The position numbers were made by a program, and so were the translations under genes. Under the pieces are notes generated by a model that saw nothing but the letters and a program-made list of their open reading frames with translations, had not been told where the DNA came from and did not search any database. Positions 34,890-47,155 of a stretch of 64,000 bases of DNA are shown here, one piece after another (position 1 is the first letter of the stretch; the number at the start of each line of letters is the position of its first letter). Origin of the DNA: Inia geoffrensis (taxonomy: Eukaryota; Chordata; Mammalia; Artiodactyla; Iniidae). The DNA lies in contig CM070899.1 in the NCBI GenBank assembly GCA_036417435.1, positions 168,111,494 through 168,175,493 of the forward strand. Direction: 5' to 3'.

Positions 34890-35117
34890 TTTGTTTTTGT
34901 TTTTTGTTTGTTCGTTTTTGTTTTTGCGATATGCGGGCCTCTCACTGTTGTGGCCTCTCCCGCTGCGGCGCACAGGCTCCAGACGCACAGGCTCAGCGGC
35001 CATGGCCCACGGGCCCAGCCGCTCCGCGGCACGTGGGATCCTCCCGGACCGGGGCACGAACCCGTGTCCCAGGCATCGGCAGGCGGACTCTCAACCACTG
35101 CGCCACCAGGGAAGTCC
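34890..35117 (-). mobile_element. CHR-family SINE, young tail type
   Basis: A T/G-rich tail remnant, then ggcctctcactgttgtgg, then the inverted head 'gccaccagggaagtcc'. Target duplications ATACATACAT lie at 34880-34889 and 35118-35127. Confidence 0.95.
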
Positions 35118-35127
35118 ATACATACAT

Positions 35128-38100
35128 ATTTTTAAAACTTGTAAATCTTTTTTTTTTCAGATTAGGTTTTGTAGATGTTTCTATTATGTATTTCCCTTTG
35201 CCTTCTTTCTAGCAAATATACAGATTTCCTTTTGGGCCCAAACTACTCAAGCTTCTGATGTTGTTTTCATTTTTCAAATAAGCAACATTAAACTCACATA
35301 CCGCTATATAAAACCAAACTGAGGCAGTGACACAAGCCATCCTTAACCCTCTCCTTCTCATTATTTTGGTGGGGGAGGAAGGATGGAACGTCAAGGAATA
35401 ATGCTGAGCTACATAAAGGATGCTAAAGAGAAATCCTTATCAGGAGCATGATTATCCAGTGAATAAGTGGAAATTCTGCTTTACCAACACAGTACAACAT
35501 TTGAGACTCTCTCTCAGTCAGATACAGACCTATGAAAATCAGGTGAGCATCTCCAAGAGTAACACCTGGTGGCCTGTAACTCATTATAATGCACCAATTT
35601 CCCTTTCCAAAGCAAAGGGAAATCATTCCCAAAATAGGCTTTCAGTGAAATAGGTTTCTGTGAATAGTTCACAATTAAAAAAATATATTTAATGAACAAT
35701 GAAGATACTTATGGACTTAAATTATGAAACTTTAAAATTAATCTGTCGATATTTAACAATATTTTTATTACTAGTTGCATCACCGAGCACCCATATGAAC
35801 AAGGAACGGGGTCCTATGGAGGATACAAGGTACGATGCATCCTGCTTTTAAGGGGTCGTACCATGACCCCTGCTTTTAAGAACCAAAAAATTCTAAAAGT
35901 GGAAATTTGATTTATAGTAGGAGCAAGTATGTTCTTCACTAGCTCTCCATGCCTAGGACAAAGTCTGTCACGTGATAAGATGAAAAAATTTCTATTGAAT
36001 CCATTAAGTATCATATAAATTGACCAAATATTTAAGTTTGGAGGAGAGCGGGAACATTTTTTGGTAAGGCAATTAGAAAAATCTCACCCTGAAGGAGGTA
36101 GATCTGGGAAAAGACACAGCAGTAACAAAGCAAAGAGCGAGGAATATGGAGTTTTGAAATAGGGATTCAGCCAGCTGGTTTCACCTGGGTGGTTTGTTGA
36201 GAGAGTAATGAAATGTGAGAGAAGTAGGTGGAAGCCAGCTTGCACACTTTAAAGGGATAGAAGAGTTTTCCTTTTGCTTTGTTTAGTTTTCAGTGAGCCA
36301 TTGGAGGTGTTTGAGCAGGAATGAGCAGGTGTTTGAGCATGAGTATATGATTCAAAGAGTATGTGAGCAAGGTGACTCTGATGGTGTACTGCAAAATGTG
36401 TTATTCTGGAAAGAGCAACAACAACCCACAGACTCCGTGACGACTAGGACCAAGTCCATTTTGTTCATCTCTTTTATCCTCAGCACCTAGAACAGTGCCT
36501 ACAGGTGCCAATATCTGCCAAATGAATTAATGGTAAATGGGAGATGAGGATTTTTCCAGGTAGTTCAAATGAGGATAATAAATACATTAACTAGACTGGT
36601 CTTTGTAGAAAGAAAAAAAGCAGTGATTGATTACAGACAATATTGGGAAAAACAAATCAGTATTACTTGCTGAAACTCAGGCAATGAAGGAAAAGTTTCC
36701 CGTTTGTCTTGCTTCCGGTTTGGGCATGTCATTGGTGTCACCCATCGAACCCAGCGAGAGAGGTTTGGAGAAGGCTTGTTGGGAAATGCAGGGCTAGAAA
36801 AAGGGTTGCTTCACCATTGAGTTTGAGATAAAAGCCACATATTTAGATGAGCATTTCTGGTAGAGGGCAAGGGACACTTGTGGATGTGGAACCACAGGTT
36901 TGAGCGTTGAGTAATAAAGCGTCTAGGGAGTTGCTTGCATAGAAGTTTAGTTGAAGTTATTTTGTACGCACATGGGTTTTGTGGTTGTCTGTCACAGTGA
37001 CATCCTTTGCCATATTAGGCAAGATGCAAATTTGATTCGGAGTCCTTGAGGGCAAATGATGTTGAAGCAGAGATGAGTGTAATACTCAAATTGTTTCTAA
37101 TTCGTTCTGGAAATTTCTCAAGAGAATGAAAAAAGGAAGTTCTCTGGGGGGTGACTTACATATAGACTATGCTTTCCCTTTAAATGCCTACCTCAATTGC
37201 CATCTTGGTCCTGACACTCACTATGAAAATTTGGTACCTGGCACTCCTGGAGGGGTTGTGTTGGTGGCAGAATCCTATATGCTGCCCGCTCCCATTTGGC
37301 CTTTCTCATCTTGGCCTGGTGTTTCTGGACTAATTCCATCGTGTCTGGAGTTTGATCTTCTCTGGGTTCCTGCCTGAAGCCCTGGCAGTTGACCGTGTTC
37401 AGTTGAGAAAGTCCTATCCAAGTTCAACTTCCGTGATGGGGGATTCGTTTAGGGATGCTTTGGGACAACTTTAGGGACAACTGTTGAGGGAAAATAGGTC
37501 ATAAAGGCAACCTGGGAGCTGGTACAGCAGATCAGCCCAGGGGTTGTTGAATCTTGTAGATTTTAGATTTTGTCTGTGAATGTGTGGCCATTCAAGCATC
37601 CTACAGAGATGCTTTTGAAGGTGAAAAAGTTATGTTTCTGTTTCGATCTAGAGTAAAGGACAGTAGTACTTTAGAAAATTGGGAAATGAAACCCTGAAAG
37701 GAACTAAGGATGGGAAAGCAAGATAAAGTCAGTGTAGTTGTTGTGAATTTTCAACCCAGTGGCTGCAGAGATTTATGTATTTTATTCTTCTCTCTTCCTC
37801 TTCCAAGCTCTCAGTGGATCCTTTCCCTTCTCTGACGTATGTGTGCATTGTAGTTGACTTTGGTGAAGTAGGAAGCAGCAATAAGACCTTTAGAAGGAAC
37901 AAAGGTAAAGGAATGGTTGCTCTCACTCAAGCAAAAAAAAATTAATTTTCCAAAAACCTTTTTAAAATAAATAAATGTCTTTCCTAAAAAAGAAGAAGAA
38001 GAAATTACTCTCAGTGGAGCAATAATCACATTTTAACATAAAAATTGTCCAAGGTCCCAAAGTAATAGCTGCATAAGAATTGTGCAGATATTCCTATGTG

Positions 38101-38525
38101 AATGTTCTCCCCCACCCACCACCAGCCCTGTTAGTTTTTGTACATCCAATGGGAGGACTTTTGAGTAGTTGGATCTTATCTTGTGTCACCGCCTGGCTTT
38201 ACAGATGAATAGACTTGAGCGTCAGAAAGTTGGAAGCTAGCTCTCTTGACCACACTGTCTAGGCTTGCTGGACGAGTCAATATTCGCTTGGTATGGATGG
38301 AGTCCATGTTCATTTCAGGGTCTGTTCTTGGGACCGTAGACCTGGAACCCCTCTAACTACTCTCTGAGACCTTTTTCCTCTCACTTCTCTTGTAAGTTCT
38401 CCCTGCCTCCACTGTCTGCCCCTGGGGACAAAATCTTCATTTCCAGTATCTTCATCATAGCCTTGTTCTAACTAAATGAAAGTCAAGTGCTGAGACCTGG
38501 TTGATGCTGGTTATATAGGGTGAAC
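35128..38525. other. Presumed intron, repeat-poor
   Basis: No transposon that I can name. A small direct-plus-inverted repeat lies at 35841-35880. An exon-like piece at 35776-35829 (acceptor tattactag, donor caag|gtacga) is weak. The frames at 36293, 37126 and 37729 are unsupported. Confidence 0.4.
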
Positions 38526-38700
38526 AGTAGTGCTTCTCAGATTTTAATGTGCATGTAAATTACCAGGGGATTTTTATTTAAATGCACACTCTGATTTAGT
38601 TAGCCTGAGATAAGACCTGAAATTCTGCATTTCAAATAAGCTCTCATAGGAGATGTGCTAATTCTGGTCTTCAGACCACCCTGTGAGTAGCAAGGGGCTA
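38526..38700. mobile_element. MER20 (hAT-Charlie MITE)
   Basis: The text 'agtgcttctcagatttt', 'atgtgcatgtaaattacc', 'aaattctgcatttcaaata' and 'gaccaccctgtgagtag' follows the MER20 layout. Orientation follows the standard consensus. Confidence 0.8.
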
Positions 38701-41700
38701 CAGACCCACAGGCCGCATCTTGTTTGAAAAATGGCACTCCAGTCACTTTTCAAGTTCTACATCCGTATCTTTAGGAATATGATGCTTTTATTTATATTAT
38801 TCTCCCTTATCTCTGGTTGGTTTGTTTCCTTTTTGAGAAGGTGCTACAGAGCATTTTGCAAACTGCCACTGCAGGAGTAATTTCTTTTCAAACTCTGAGA
38901 TACTATAAAACCACTGAAGAAGCCTGTGGATTGAACTATATAAAGGTAATCTTATGTTATCGAGCCCATGTGAGTTTAGGGTACAGTATCAATCAAGATC
39001 TGACTTTCAGTTCTGGGTTTACGACAAGCAGCTCTCGTTGAAGGAGAAACCAGAAGTTTGACTATTAGAAAGTTTTTATTTTACAAACATGAAGTCTTAT
39101 TTATGTCAAGTAATTGAGTTCCCAGATGTTCTCATTCTGTATCAGCGACTGTATAGAGGGTCAGCCTAGGTAATATGAGAGAATGAATATATACGTCTTC
39201 ATATTCAGGTGTCAGCCTCCAAAGTACAGTCAGTTCACAGTTCATCAGCCTTATTCCTGGAAACTGACATTTATTGACTGTGCCAATGTTAAAATTGTTT
39301 TACTTATTCCATGTAAAACTGCAAAGTATCCTAGAAGCAATATGACTTCTTTTCTTTCCCCTCTATCCCCATTCATCCTTTCCCCTTTACTAAAGTAAAC
39401 TGAGGTGTCTGGATTTAGCAATCTAATTTGGGATGACTCAAGAGAGATACAGAGAGAGATATAGGTAACATTGAATATTCGGAATTCAATAATGAAAAAT
39501 AATCACCTTAGTGAAAAGCCAGCTGTTCTTTCTTTCCTAATAGGCATGTGACGTGGATGAAAAATAGCATTCACGTAAAGTTTACCAAGTAGGATTGGTT
39601 TGATTCAGGCAGGGTATTATATGATTTTGCAGAATAGGAAATGTGATTTAGGTTGAGCAAAAAGCTGAACAGTCCAGCCAGTCCAAAAGACCCAAATACC
39701 AAAGGATTATCTTTAGAGAATGAAAAATGCTAGTGCATTATATGTATGGCAGCACATGATAATTCATTCAGAGAATATGCCTATGTTTTTCTATGTCCTT
39801 CAAATTTCATTTGAATGAATGCTTTATGGATTTCTGTGACGCCTGGGGGCATGTTAAAATACTACTGCAAACATACCAGGCAACTTAGCTTTAGATAATT
39901 CTCGATTTTAGCTATTATAGCATGCTGCTATTTTCCTACTTGGAGAAAGATAGGAGTTTCGTGACAACTTGAAGTTACCTTTCTGTGTCTCCCCTATGAG
40001 TTTGTACAAAGCAGACCCTTGAGACATGGATTGGAGTCCAAGGACATGAGGGAGGAAGGAGGGGAGACAGGAGGGGAGGACAGCCAGTGGACATATGTTC
40101 ACGAGTGTGTTGCTGCCTGGGCAGTGGGGACTCAGGCCCACTGGGGCCCTATGGAGCATCATCCCACTGAGGGGCAAGCAACCTGCTGTATGTTCCATAA
40201 CGCCTTGTCTGTCCTTCATTGGTTGTCCTTCAGTGGTTGGTGCCCCTCAGGGAGAATTTATTTGTGGGCACTTCTGTCTTCCCCACTCTCAGACCAAGCA
40301 CTCTTAAGGCCAGAGAAGACACACTCTGAAAGGCAGAAATAGGAGGAGTCCACAGGCATCTACACAGGATCTGCAGGTGACCCTCAGGACAAATTCAAAG
40401 CAGGGCATTGACAGTATCTGTCTTATCAGTGCGGTCACTCTTGTATGCCCAGCACCTTTTCCAGTGTGAGGTACCTAGCAGATGCTTACTAAATATTTAT
40501 TCAGTGAAGGAAGGAAGGAAGATAGGGAGGGAGGAAAGTGCTTGACTCAAATAGAATGGGAAGTATCTCCCTTCTGACTTAGGTCCCCAAGCTAATATCG
40601 AAACTTCCTGCTTGCCAGATGTATCATGCACGAGGAGGTGGGATAAGAGAAGGTAAGCATGAGAGAACAGACAGCTCTGTGTATCGACTACCTCAATTCC
40701 AAAGGCTGGCACTTGGGGACTTCGACTTGTGACATCAATAGTTATGTTATATCCACTTAACTTTTTAAAAGATTAACAGTGTGTTTACCTTTGATTGTTC
40801 AGTATATATGCATTCCTAGTTATGGGTGAATCATTGAAGAGCTGCGTGGATTATCTGTGCTACGTCCCAAGTGAATAAACAGGGGAAATGACTGACTTCT
40901 TGGTTGTGGGGTGACCGGGGGACCCCAGGTTTGAGGTAGGACAGCATATGCCCAACATCCAGACGAAAATGGACAAATTACCTTGGTCACCTGGATGTTT
41001 GCAGATAGCCAGTGGCTTTGTTTTACATTCTGCTAACATATTTGAACGAAGAGTACAGCATTCAGTAAATCACACAGATATTTCAAATACATGGCACTAA
41101 GCACAGGAATATCTAGAAATAGCATGTGATTACTTGCATTTATTATTCTAATCATTTTCATTATGCAAATAGATAGTTATCACCTGAGAGTGTTTCTCTT
41201 TAGTTAAGCATGGACCTGAATGTGTTTATATGTGAATGTAGTGTGTACATGTTGGGAGGAAAGTTAGAGGGAGGGACTCCTCCCAAAAATAAGTGGAGCG
41301 GTTTTGGGGGTTTTCTTGTTTGTTTGTTTTGTTTTTTTTAAGCTTATTTGGTGGTTTGGATCATCTGTAACTTTTGTAACACTCATGATTGTTCCTTGAT
41401 TCGGTGAGTGTAAAAACCTCAAAAGGCCATATTCTCTACCAAACAGCCCTCTCTAACTATGACAAGTGTGTGAACTTGATAACTTAGAGTCAGAGTGCTC
41501 TTTTGTCCCTTTTTCTGGACCCTGAGTGATGTTGTTCTAGATAAGTCACATTAAAGGAAAAAGGGACCCATGGGAGAGTGGCATCAAGCATGCAGAGCTT
41601 CACTATCAGCAAAGGGTTAATAAGTTAGAAATACTTAATTCCTTGACAGAAACATGAACAGAAAGCGCTTGGCAATGATTCCTTTCTTTTTTCCTGGAGC

Positions 41701-42320
41701 CATGGAAAAATGGGCTACAGAGTCACTGGGGCCAGCGTGGACCCAGAGTACTGAAACGTTTTCCTGCCCCCAGGAGCTTGATGCTGCCTCTCTCTCCGGG
41801 CCTCCCATGGCCCTGGAACTGGGTGGCAGGCCAGTTACTGAGTGGTGTGGGAATTCAACCCATAAACGCTCACTGTCTTCTAGCAGGACGCCTAGCTTCT
41901 CCTGGCAATTTTCCTCATACTGATTAATTGATTTAATTTTTGGTTGGCAATGGTGGTAGTTACAAAGTAAATTCACCCCAGAAAAAAAGGGTGTTTTGGG
42001 AATTCATTAATGCTAACACTGCACTTGGATGCTACATTCACTTTCCATCTGCCCAAAACAGCCAAATAAAACAAGGAAGTGGCACCAAGCAAATGACAAC
42101 TAATTATCTCCTCCAATTATTCTGCTGGGATGGTGGGAATGGAAGGATACTGAAGGTTGTTTTCCTCTTACAGTTAACCTCAGAAATCAAAAGTCAAGTG
42201 ACCATCACTAACACCACATGTGTCATTGTGTTTGAATTTCAGCAATGTATTTCTCTATCTTCATTTTGATTTAGGAATCAGAAAAAGAAATTGTCCTGGA
42301 TGTGTTTCTTTCCTACTCTT
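38701..42320. other. Presumed intron with two exon-like pieces
   Basis: Exon-like stretches at about 38841-38945 and 40581-40650 are discussed under findings. L2-like text occurs at 40440-40510. The opposed frames at 40019-40342 and 41635-41976 have no support. Confidence 0.35.
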
Positions 42321-42330
42321 GAGCCTGGTT

Positions 42331-42542
42331 TTTTTTTTTTTTTTTTTTTTTTGGTACGCGGGCCTCTCACTGTTGTGGCCTCCACCGTTGCGGAGCACAG
42401 GCTCCGGACGCGCAGGCTCAGCGGCCACGGCTCATGGGCCCAGCCGTTCCGTGGCATGTGGGATCTTCCCAGACCGGGGCACGAACCCGTGTCCCCTGCA
42501 TCGACAGGCAGACTCTCAACCAGTGCGCCATGACGGAAGCCC
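42331..42542 (-). mobile_element. CHR-family SINE, young tail type
   Basis: A T23 tract, then 'ggtacgcgggcctctcac', ending in the mutated inverted head 'gcgccatgacggaagccc'. Imperfect target duplications are GAGCCTGGTTTT at 42321 and GAGCCTGTTTT at 42543. It is more diverged than the other young-type copies. Confidence 0.92.
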
Positions 42543-42553
42543 GAGCCTGTTTT

Positions 42554-43100
42554 GATGTAACAAATTTCCCTACAATTTAGCAGCTTAAAGCAACAGACAT
42601 TTATTATCTCAGTGTCTCGGGGCAGGAATCTGGGCCTGGCTTAGCCGAGGGCTCACATTTCAAGATTTTCTCACAAAGCTGTAATCAAGGTTTTGGCTGG
42701 GGCTGCAATCTCATACAAAAACCCAACTGGGGAAGGACCCACTTTCTAGCTTTCTTACGTGGCTGTTGGAAGGATTCAGTTCTTCCAGCCCTTTGGACTG
42801 AGGGCTTAGTTCCTGGTTTGCTGTTGACAGGGGCCTCCCCCTGCTTTCTTGCCATGTGGGTCTCTTCGTAGGGGAGCTGACTTCCATGGCAGTGAACAAG
42901 AGCGGGAGTAAGAAATGGCCAGCAAGATGGGAATTGCAGTCTTTTTATAACCTAGTATCATAAGTGACCTCCTATCACTGTTACTGTGTTCTCTTCATTG
43001 TAAATGAGCCATAAGACCCAGCCTGTTGTCAGAAGAGGGATTATACAGGGCCAGAAATAGCAAGAGGTGGGGATCATTGGGGGCTGTGATAGAAGCTGCT
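42554..43100 (-). repeat. MLT1-like LTR (ERVL-MaLR), antisense
   Basis: The text 'taacaaatttccctac', 'gcaacagacatttattatct', 'ggtttggctggggctgca'-like wording, and then 'gacctcctatcactgtt' and 'gtgatagaagctgctta' follows a diverged MLT1 LTR read in reverse. The SINE at 42331 lies next to its start. Confidence 0.6.
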
Positions 43101-43820
43101 TACACAGATATGATTCCAAATTGCAGTTTGATGGAGAGTTATGTTTGCTGCAGTTACATGCTGTTGAACTCAGTTATTTGTGGTGATGTGAATTGATGCC
43201 CTCAGGGTAAAGAAGAAAGAAATCATAGGGCTAAGAAAAATGTGATAGTTATTTCTTTGGTAACTGAAAATTGTCCCACTATGGCTAAGAAGGAAGCAGA
43301 GTTGAAGCCCAGGGTAAACTCAGGGTAGGACCCTATGTCTGCTCTAGTGCATTATGGGACAGATGTCACTGTCGAATGACTGCCTGTGAGGGCAGAACTC
43401 CCACATGGGCTGAAGGAGAAGTTGTTTGAGCTCTGATAGGAGAAGGGCCCATGGATCTGAGACCTAGAGAGACAGTGGGAGCGGAACCCTAAATGTGCAC
43501 TTCCTACTAGAATAAGCAGATTGTGATAGGGAGAAAACATCACTCATTTAGGACTGGATGTGGAAAGATTGGGGTGCTCTGGAAAGACTTTAGAGACCTG
43601 GAAAAAACAGTTCTCCAAACACTCATCTGTCACCTACCCAGGATGGCTCCTGAATGGGTTGACTGCAGCCCGACCATCTGAGGGTGAGTTGTCCGTGGCC
43701 TGAAGGGTAGTGTTCTGTCTACACAGGAAAAGGGGAACTTGGTCTCTACTCACCATAGAATAACATATCAGCATGTCTAGGGCACACATTGAACTGGATG
43801 TCAGGAGTCCCTGTTCTAGT
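43101..43820. other. Presumed intron, nothing recognised
   Basis: Unique sequence. A 42-nt exon-like piece at 43642-43683, with a good gtgagt donor, is open in one phase only and is unsupported. Confidence 0.35.
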
Positions 43821-44389
43821 ACTGGATCTATGTAGGTGTTACTGGATCTGTCTAGGTGTTAGTGGATCTGTCTGGGTGTTAGTGGATCTGTGTAGGTGTT
43901 AGTGGATCTGTGTAGGTGTTAGTGGATCTGTCTGGGTGTTAGTGGATCTGTGTAGGTGTTAGTGGATCTGTCTGGGTGTTAGTGGATCTGTGTAATCTGT
44001 GTAGGTGTTAGTGGATCTGTCTGGGTGTTAGTGGATCTGTGTAGGTGTTAGTGGATCTGTCTGGGTGTTAGTGGATCTGTGTAGGTGTTAGTGGATCTGT
44101 GTAGGTGCCAGTGGATCTGTCTGGGTGTTAGTGGATCTGTGTAGGGGTTAGTGGATCTGTCTGGGTGTTAGTGGATCTGTGTAGGTGTTAGTGGATCTGT
44201 GTAGGTGCTAGTGGATCTGTCTGGGTGTTAGTGGATCTGTGTAGGTGTTAGTGGATCTGTCTGGGTGTTAGTGGATCTGTCTGGGTGTTAGTGGGTCTGT
44301 GTAGGTGTTAGTGGATCTGTCTGGGTGTTAGTGGATCTGTCTGGGTGTTAGTGGATCTGTGTAGGTGTTAGTGGATCCATCTAGGCGTG
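43821..44389 (+). repeat. Minisatellite, 28 copies of a 20-bp unit
   Basis: The unit is agtggatctgtgtaggtgtt (type A), or the same with tctggg in place of tgtagg (type B). There are 28 copies in 569 bp. One copy (43981-44009) is 29 nt long through a 9-bp internal duplication. The first two units and the last are degenerate. Inner units are mostly identical to one of the two types. Confidence 0.97.
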
Positions 44390-46904
44390 TGATTTTGAAT
44401 GTCTTTAGTCACTTTGCCTCTTTGGGTTTAGGAAGCTGGTCTGCAGGATCAGGTGGAGATTTGCCCTCCCCCACCCTGCCCTGACCTACCAAACCTTAGA
44501 GGGGTTGCCAGAGACCCATGAGTAGCTCAATCCAATTCCACGTGAAGACACTCCCGTGCACGTAGCGCTTAGTCTCTCCACAGTATTTGTTACCGTTGAC
44601 CACTTCCTTCTCCTTGAAAAACTTCTTCCCTCGGTGTAGATATAATTTCGGAAGTCATTACCAAACAGTTTATCTTCGAAGCATGGGGACATATTTGACC
44701 CGGGGGAGGCGTGTTGCAAGCAGAGAGTGGAGGGCTGCATTAGCACCTCAGTAATTACATGCACCAGGGAACAGGTGAAGAAGGTATATCCAGCAGAAGT
44801 ACTGACATAAGTGGTAAGAAGGTGGCCAGATTGGAGTGGATTTAGCAGTGAGTTGCAAGTGACAAGTCCAGAAGATTCATTCAAGAAGCTCAGCTTCAGA
44901 GGGGACCAGAGAGAGGTGGTGGTAGCTGGTGGGAAATAATGAACTTGAGGTAGGATGTTTCTTAAAGATAGAAGAGACTTACACATGCTTAAACACATAG
45001 AAGGCATCAGTAGAGAGGGTGGGGGAAAGGGGTGCAGTCCCTGGGGAAGTAAGAGGGCATGGGACCCAAAGTACAGGTGGAGGGTTAGCCTAAGAGAAGA
45101 CAGCCAACGCCTCCATTTAAACAGGATGGAAGGAAGAAAAGGTGTATGTGGATTCAGATCAAGCTATGGGACTGGTGGCATCACTGCATTTCCTAGACAT
45201 TCAACCCAAGAGCAGACAGGAGCAGTAGGGACATGGCCAGTGGCCCAGGAGCAGGGGATGCTGTTAATGAGCCTGCCAAGGGGCAGGAAGAACAAGGTTG
45301 GAGCGTGGTGGATGGAGACAGCTGATGGCATTTCCCTCCACCCGCCCTGCCACCTGTACTTCAGCAGAGGGAGGAGGAGTTGTGTGTGGCTGTACAGACA
45401 AGAGAAGAGGGAGGGGATGAGGGGAAGGAGTTCCTCGGGTGGCCAGGAAGGGAGCAGTGCAGGTGGGCAAGTCAGGGAAGGCTTCCTGGAGGAGGTGGGA
45501 CTCGGAGCCTGCCCCTTGGAGGATGGTCAGGACTCAGGTGTTCAGGGGAGGGAGGAAGGCAGGTAGCCATGTGTGCTGAGAACCTGCTCCCTGTCTGATG
45601 CTGTCACCTGTCACCTGTGTTCCCGCAACCTTCTGTCAGAGAAGTGCCAACACTTTCCTGGGGTCTTTGGGCTGGTAGAGGAGCAGCCAGGCCCTGACTT
45701 GAGGATGTGTGTCTCCAGTTTATACCGCACGCTGCGTCCCAAGGGCTGTGTAGACAAGGGGAGAGCATGGCCGGGCTGGCCAGAGCAGCTCTGACACTGG
45801 AGAAATCCCAGCCCGGGTGACAAAGCACTGCTGGTGAGCCTGGGAAGCTGCTGATCAGAGGTGGTAGAGCTGCTATGTGCATCTGAGTGGCAAACAGTGT
45901 TGGTGGTAGTCACTGGCTCTCAACCCCACAGGGCCGTGGGCACTGCACACCTGACATCCGTGAGGAGGCGACGCGAGGACCTGTCAGCAGCCTCAGCAGC
46001 TGCTCCAGGATGCGAGCCCAGGAAGGTGGCAGTTAGCTCTGCCGACACATTTCTGATGGGGCTGTTACAGTATGTTAATGTGCTTCTCCAACAATGTATT
46101 TCCAGCACCACTTTTTCCCCCTGCTGGTTTGATTGAAAAAATCATAGCAACAGAAAGTGCAAGATTTATCCAGAGAGCATAGCAGGGTGTTGGGGCATGA
46201 GCAGGGAGCCCCCCTTGGGAGGAATTTACCTTTTAAAACTAGAGGGGGAACAGGTGCACTGGAAATGGCTCGTAACTGCATGAGGGTGGGCACGGCCTTC
46301 CTGGAGGGGAAGGTTACTCAGATTAACAACACTGGGCTGAAAATGATGGCATCCTGGCTGTCATTAGAACAGGTGGCTGTCTTTATGGCCGCACACTCCT
46401 AGTGGGAAGATAATACAGGGGGAGAAAGATTTATACCGGCTCCAGAAAGATGAAATTGCACATAAAGGAGAGAAAAGGCAAAAAGAGGTCCGACTGGGGG
46501 AATTTCTCACCCCACAAGACAGCACGTGATTCTCATTAATGGTGTAGCATTTCTGTCGCTCTATCCAGAGGGTTATATTACCTACAGCGCTTTCATTTCT
46601 TTGGGCTTGCTTATTCAAGTTTCATTTGGGAAAGATTTTTTTTTTTCTCTTTGGATGTTTTTATTCATTTAAGAGAGTAGTGAGTATAAAAATGTACTGT
46701 ATATGACAAAATGTGCCCCCTTCCTTTTCTGACAAGTAACGTTGGCTGCCCAGTAGACAGTGGGAAATCCAGAGTCAGCTCCAAATAATGATGATGCCAT
46801 ACCGGGGTGCTGTGTGAGGTTACTGATGGACCCACAAGTCCTATTTTCTTCTTAAAAAGATAAAGTTTGGTTTTTTTTAAATGATGAAGTCTAAAACATT
46901 GTTT
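44390..46904. other. Presumed intron, moderately GC-rich, L2-like in part
   Basis: The longest frames of the window lie here (44486-45007 on - and 44955-45566 on +). They overlap head to head and show no family resemblance. About 45420-45560 contains 'ggaaggcttcctggagga' and 'ggtgggactcggagcctg', which look like antisense L2. No exon is supportable. Confidence 0.4.
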
Positions 46905-47155
46905 TAATGTAATAAACACTTATATGGTGCTGACTATTGCCCGGCACTGTCCTAAGCATCTTATAAATATTCACTCTTTTTATATTCACAGTAACACTTT
47001 TAAGGAGTGTTATTATCTCCATTGAGGGGTGAAGCATGAGGAGGCTAAGTGACTCATCCAAGGTCACACAATTAGGAAGTGGTGGAGTTGGGGCTCCTGC
47101 CCGAGGAGCAGACTTGCTCCAAAGGCTCCTGACCACTGCTATACCCTGACTACCC
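46905..47155 (-). repeat. MIR SINE, antisense
   Basis: The text 'gcccggcactgtcctaagc', 'gaggctaagtgactcatcc', 'aaggtcacacaattagga' and 'cctgaccactgctatac' is MIR read in reverse. The last piece is the tRNA-like head. Confidence 0.9.

Noticed and set aside
34810..35322. + strand frame of 170 codons
   Set aside because: The middle third is the CHR SINE at 34890-35117. The same peptide pattern recurs at every SINE copy.
43642..43683. 42-nt exon-like piece with a gtgagt donor
   Set aside because: It is open in one phase only, with stops in the phases needed to join the other candidates.
43821..44389. Possible CRISPR-like array or coding repeat
   Set aside because: Units are directly adjacent with no spacers, and the 20-bp period is not a multiple of three and contains tag stops. 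It is a minisatellite.
44486..45007. Minus-strand frame of 173 codons
   Set aside because: There is no promoter, splice site or family resemblance. It overlaps the + strand frame head to head, as expected by chance in GC-richer DNA.
44955..45566. Longest + strand frame, 203 codons
   Set aside because: Its composition is G-rich and low in complexity, it overlaps an unrelated minus-strand frame, part of it reads as antisense L2, and no domain is recognisable.
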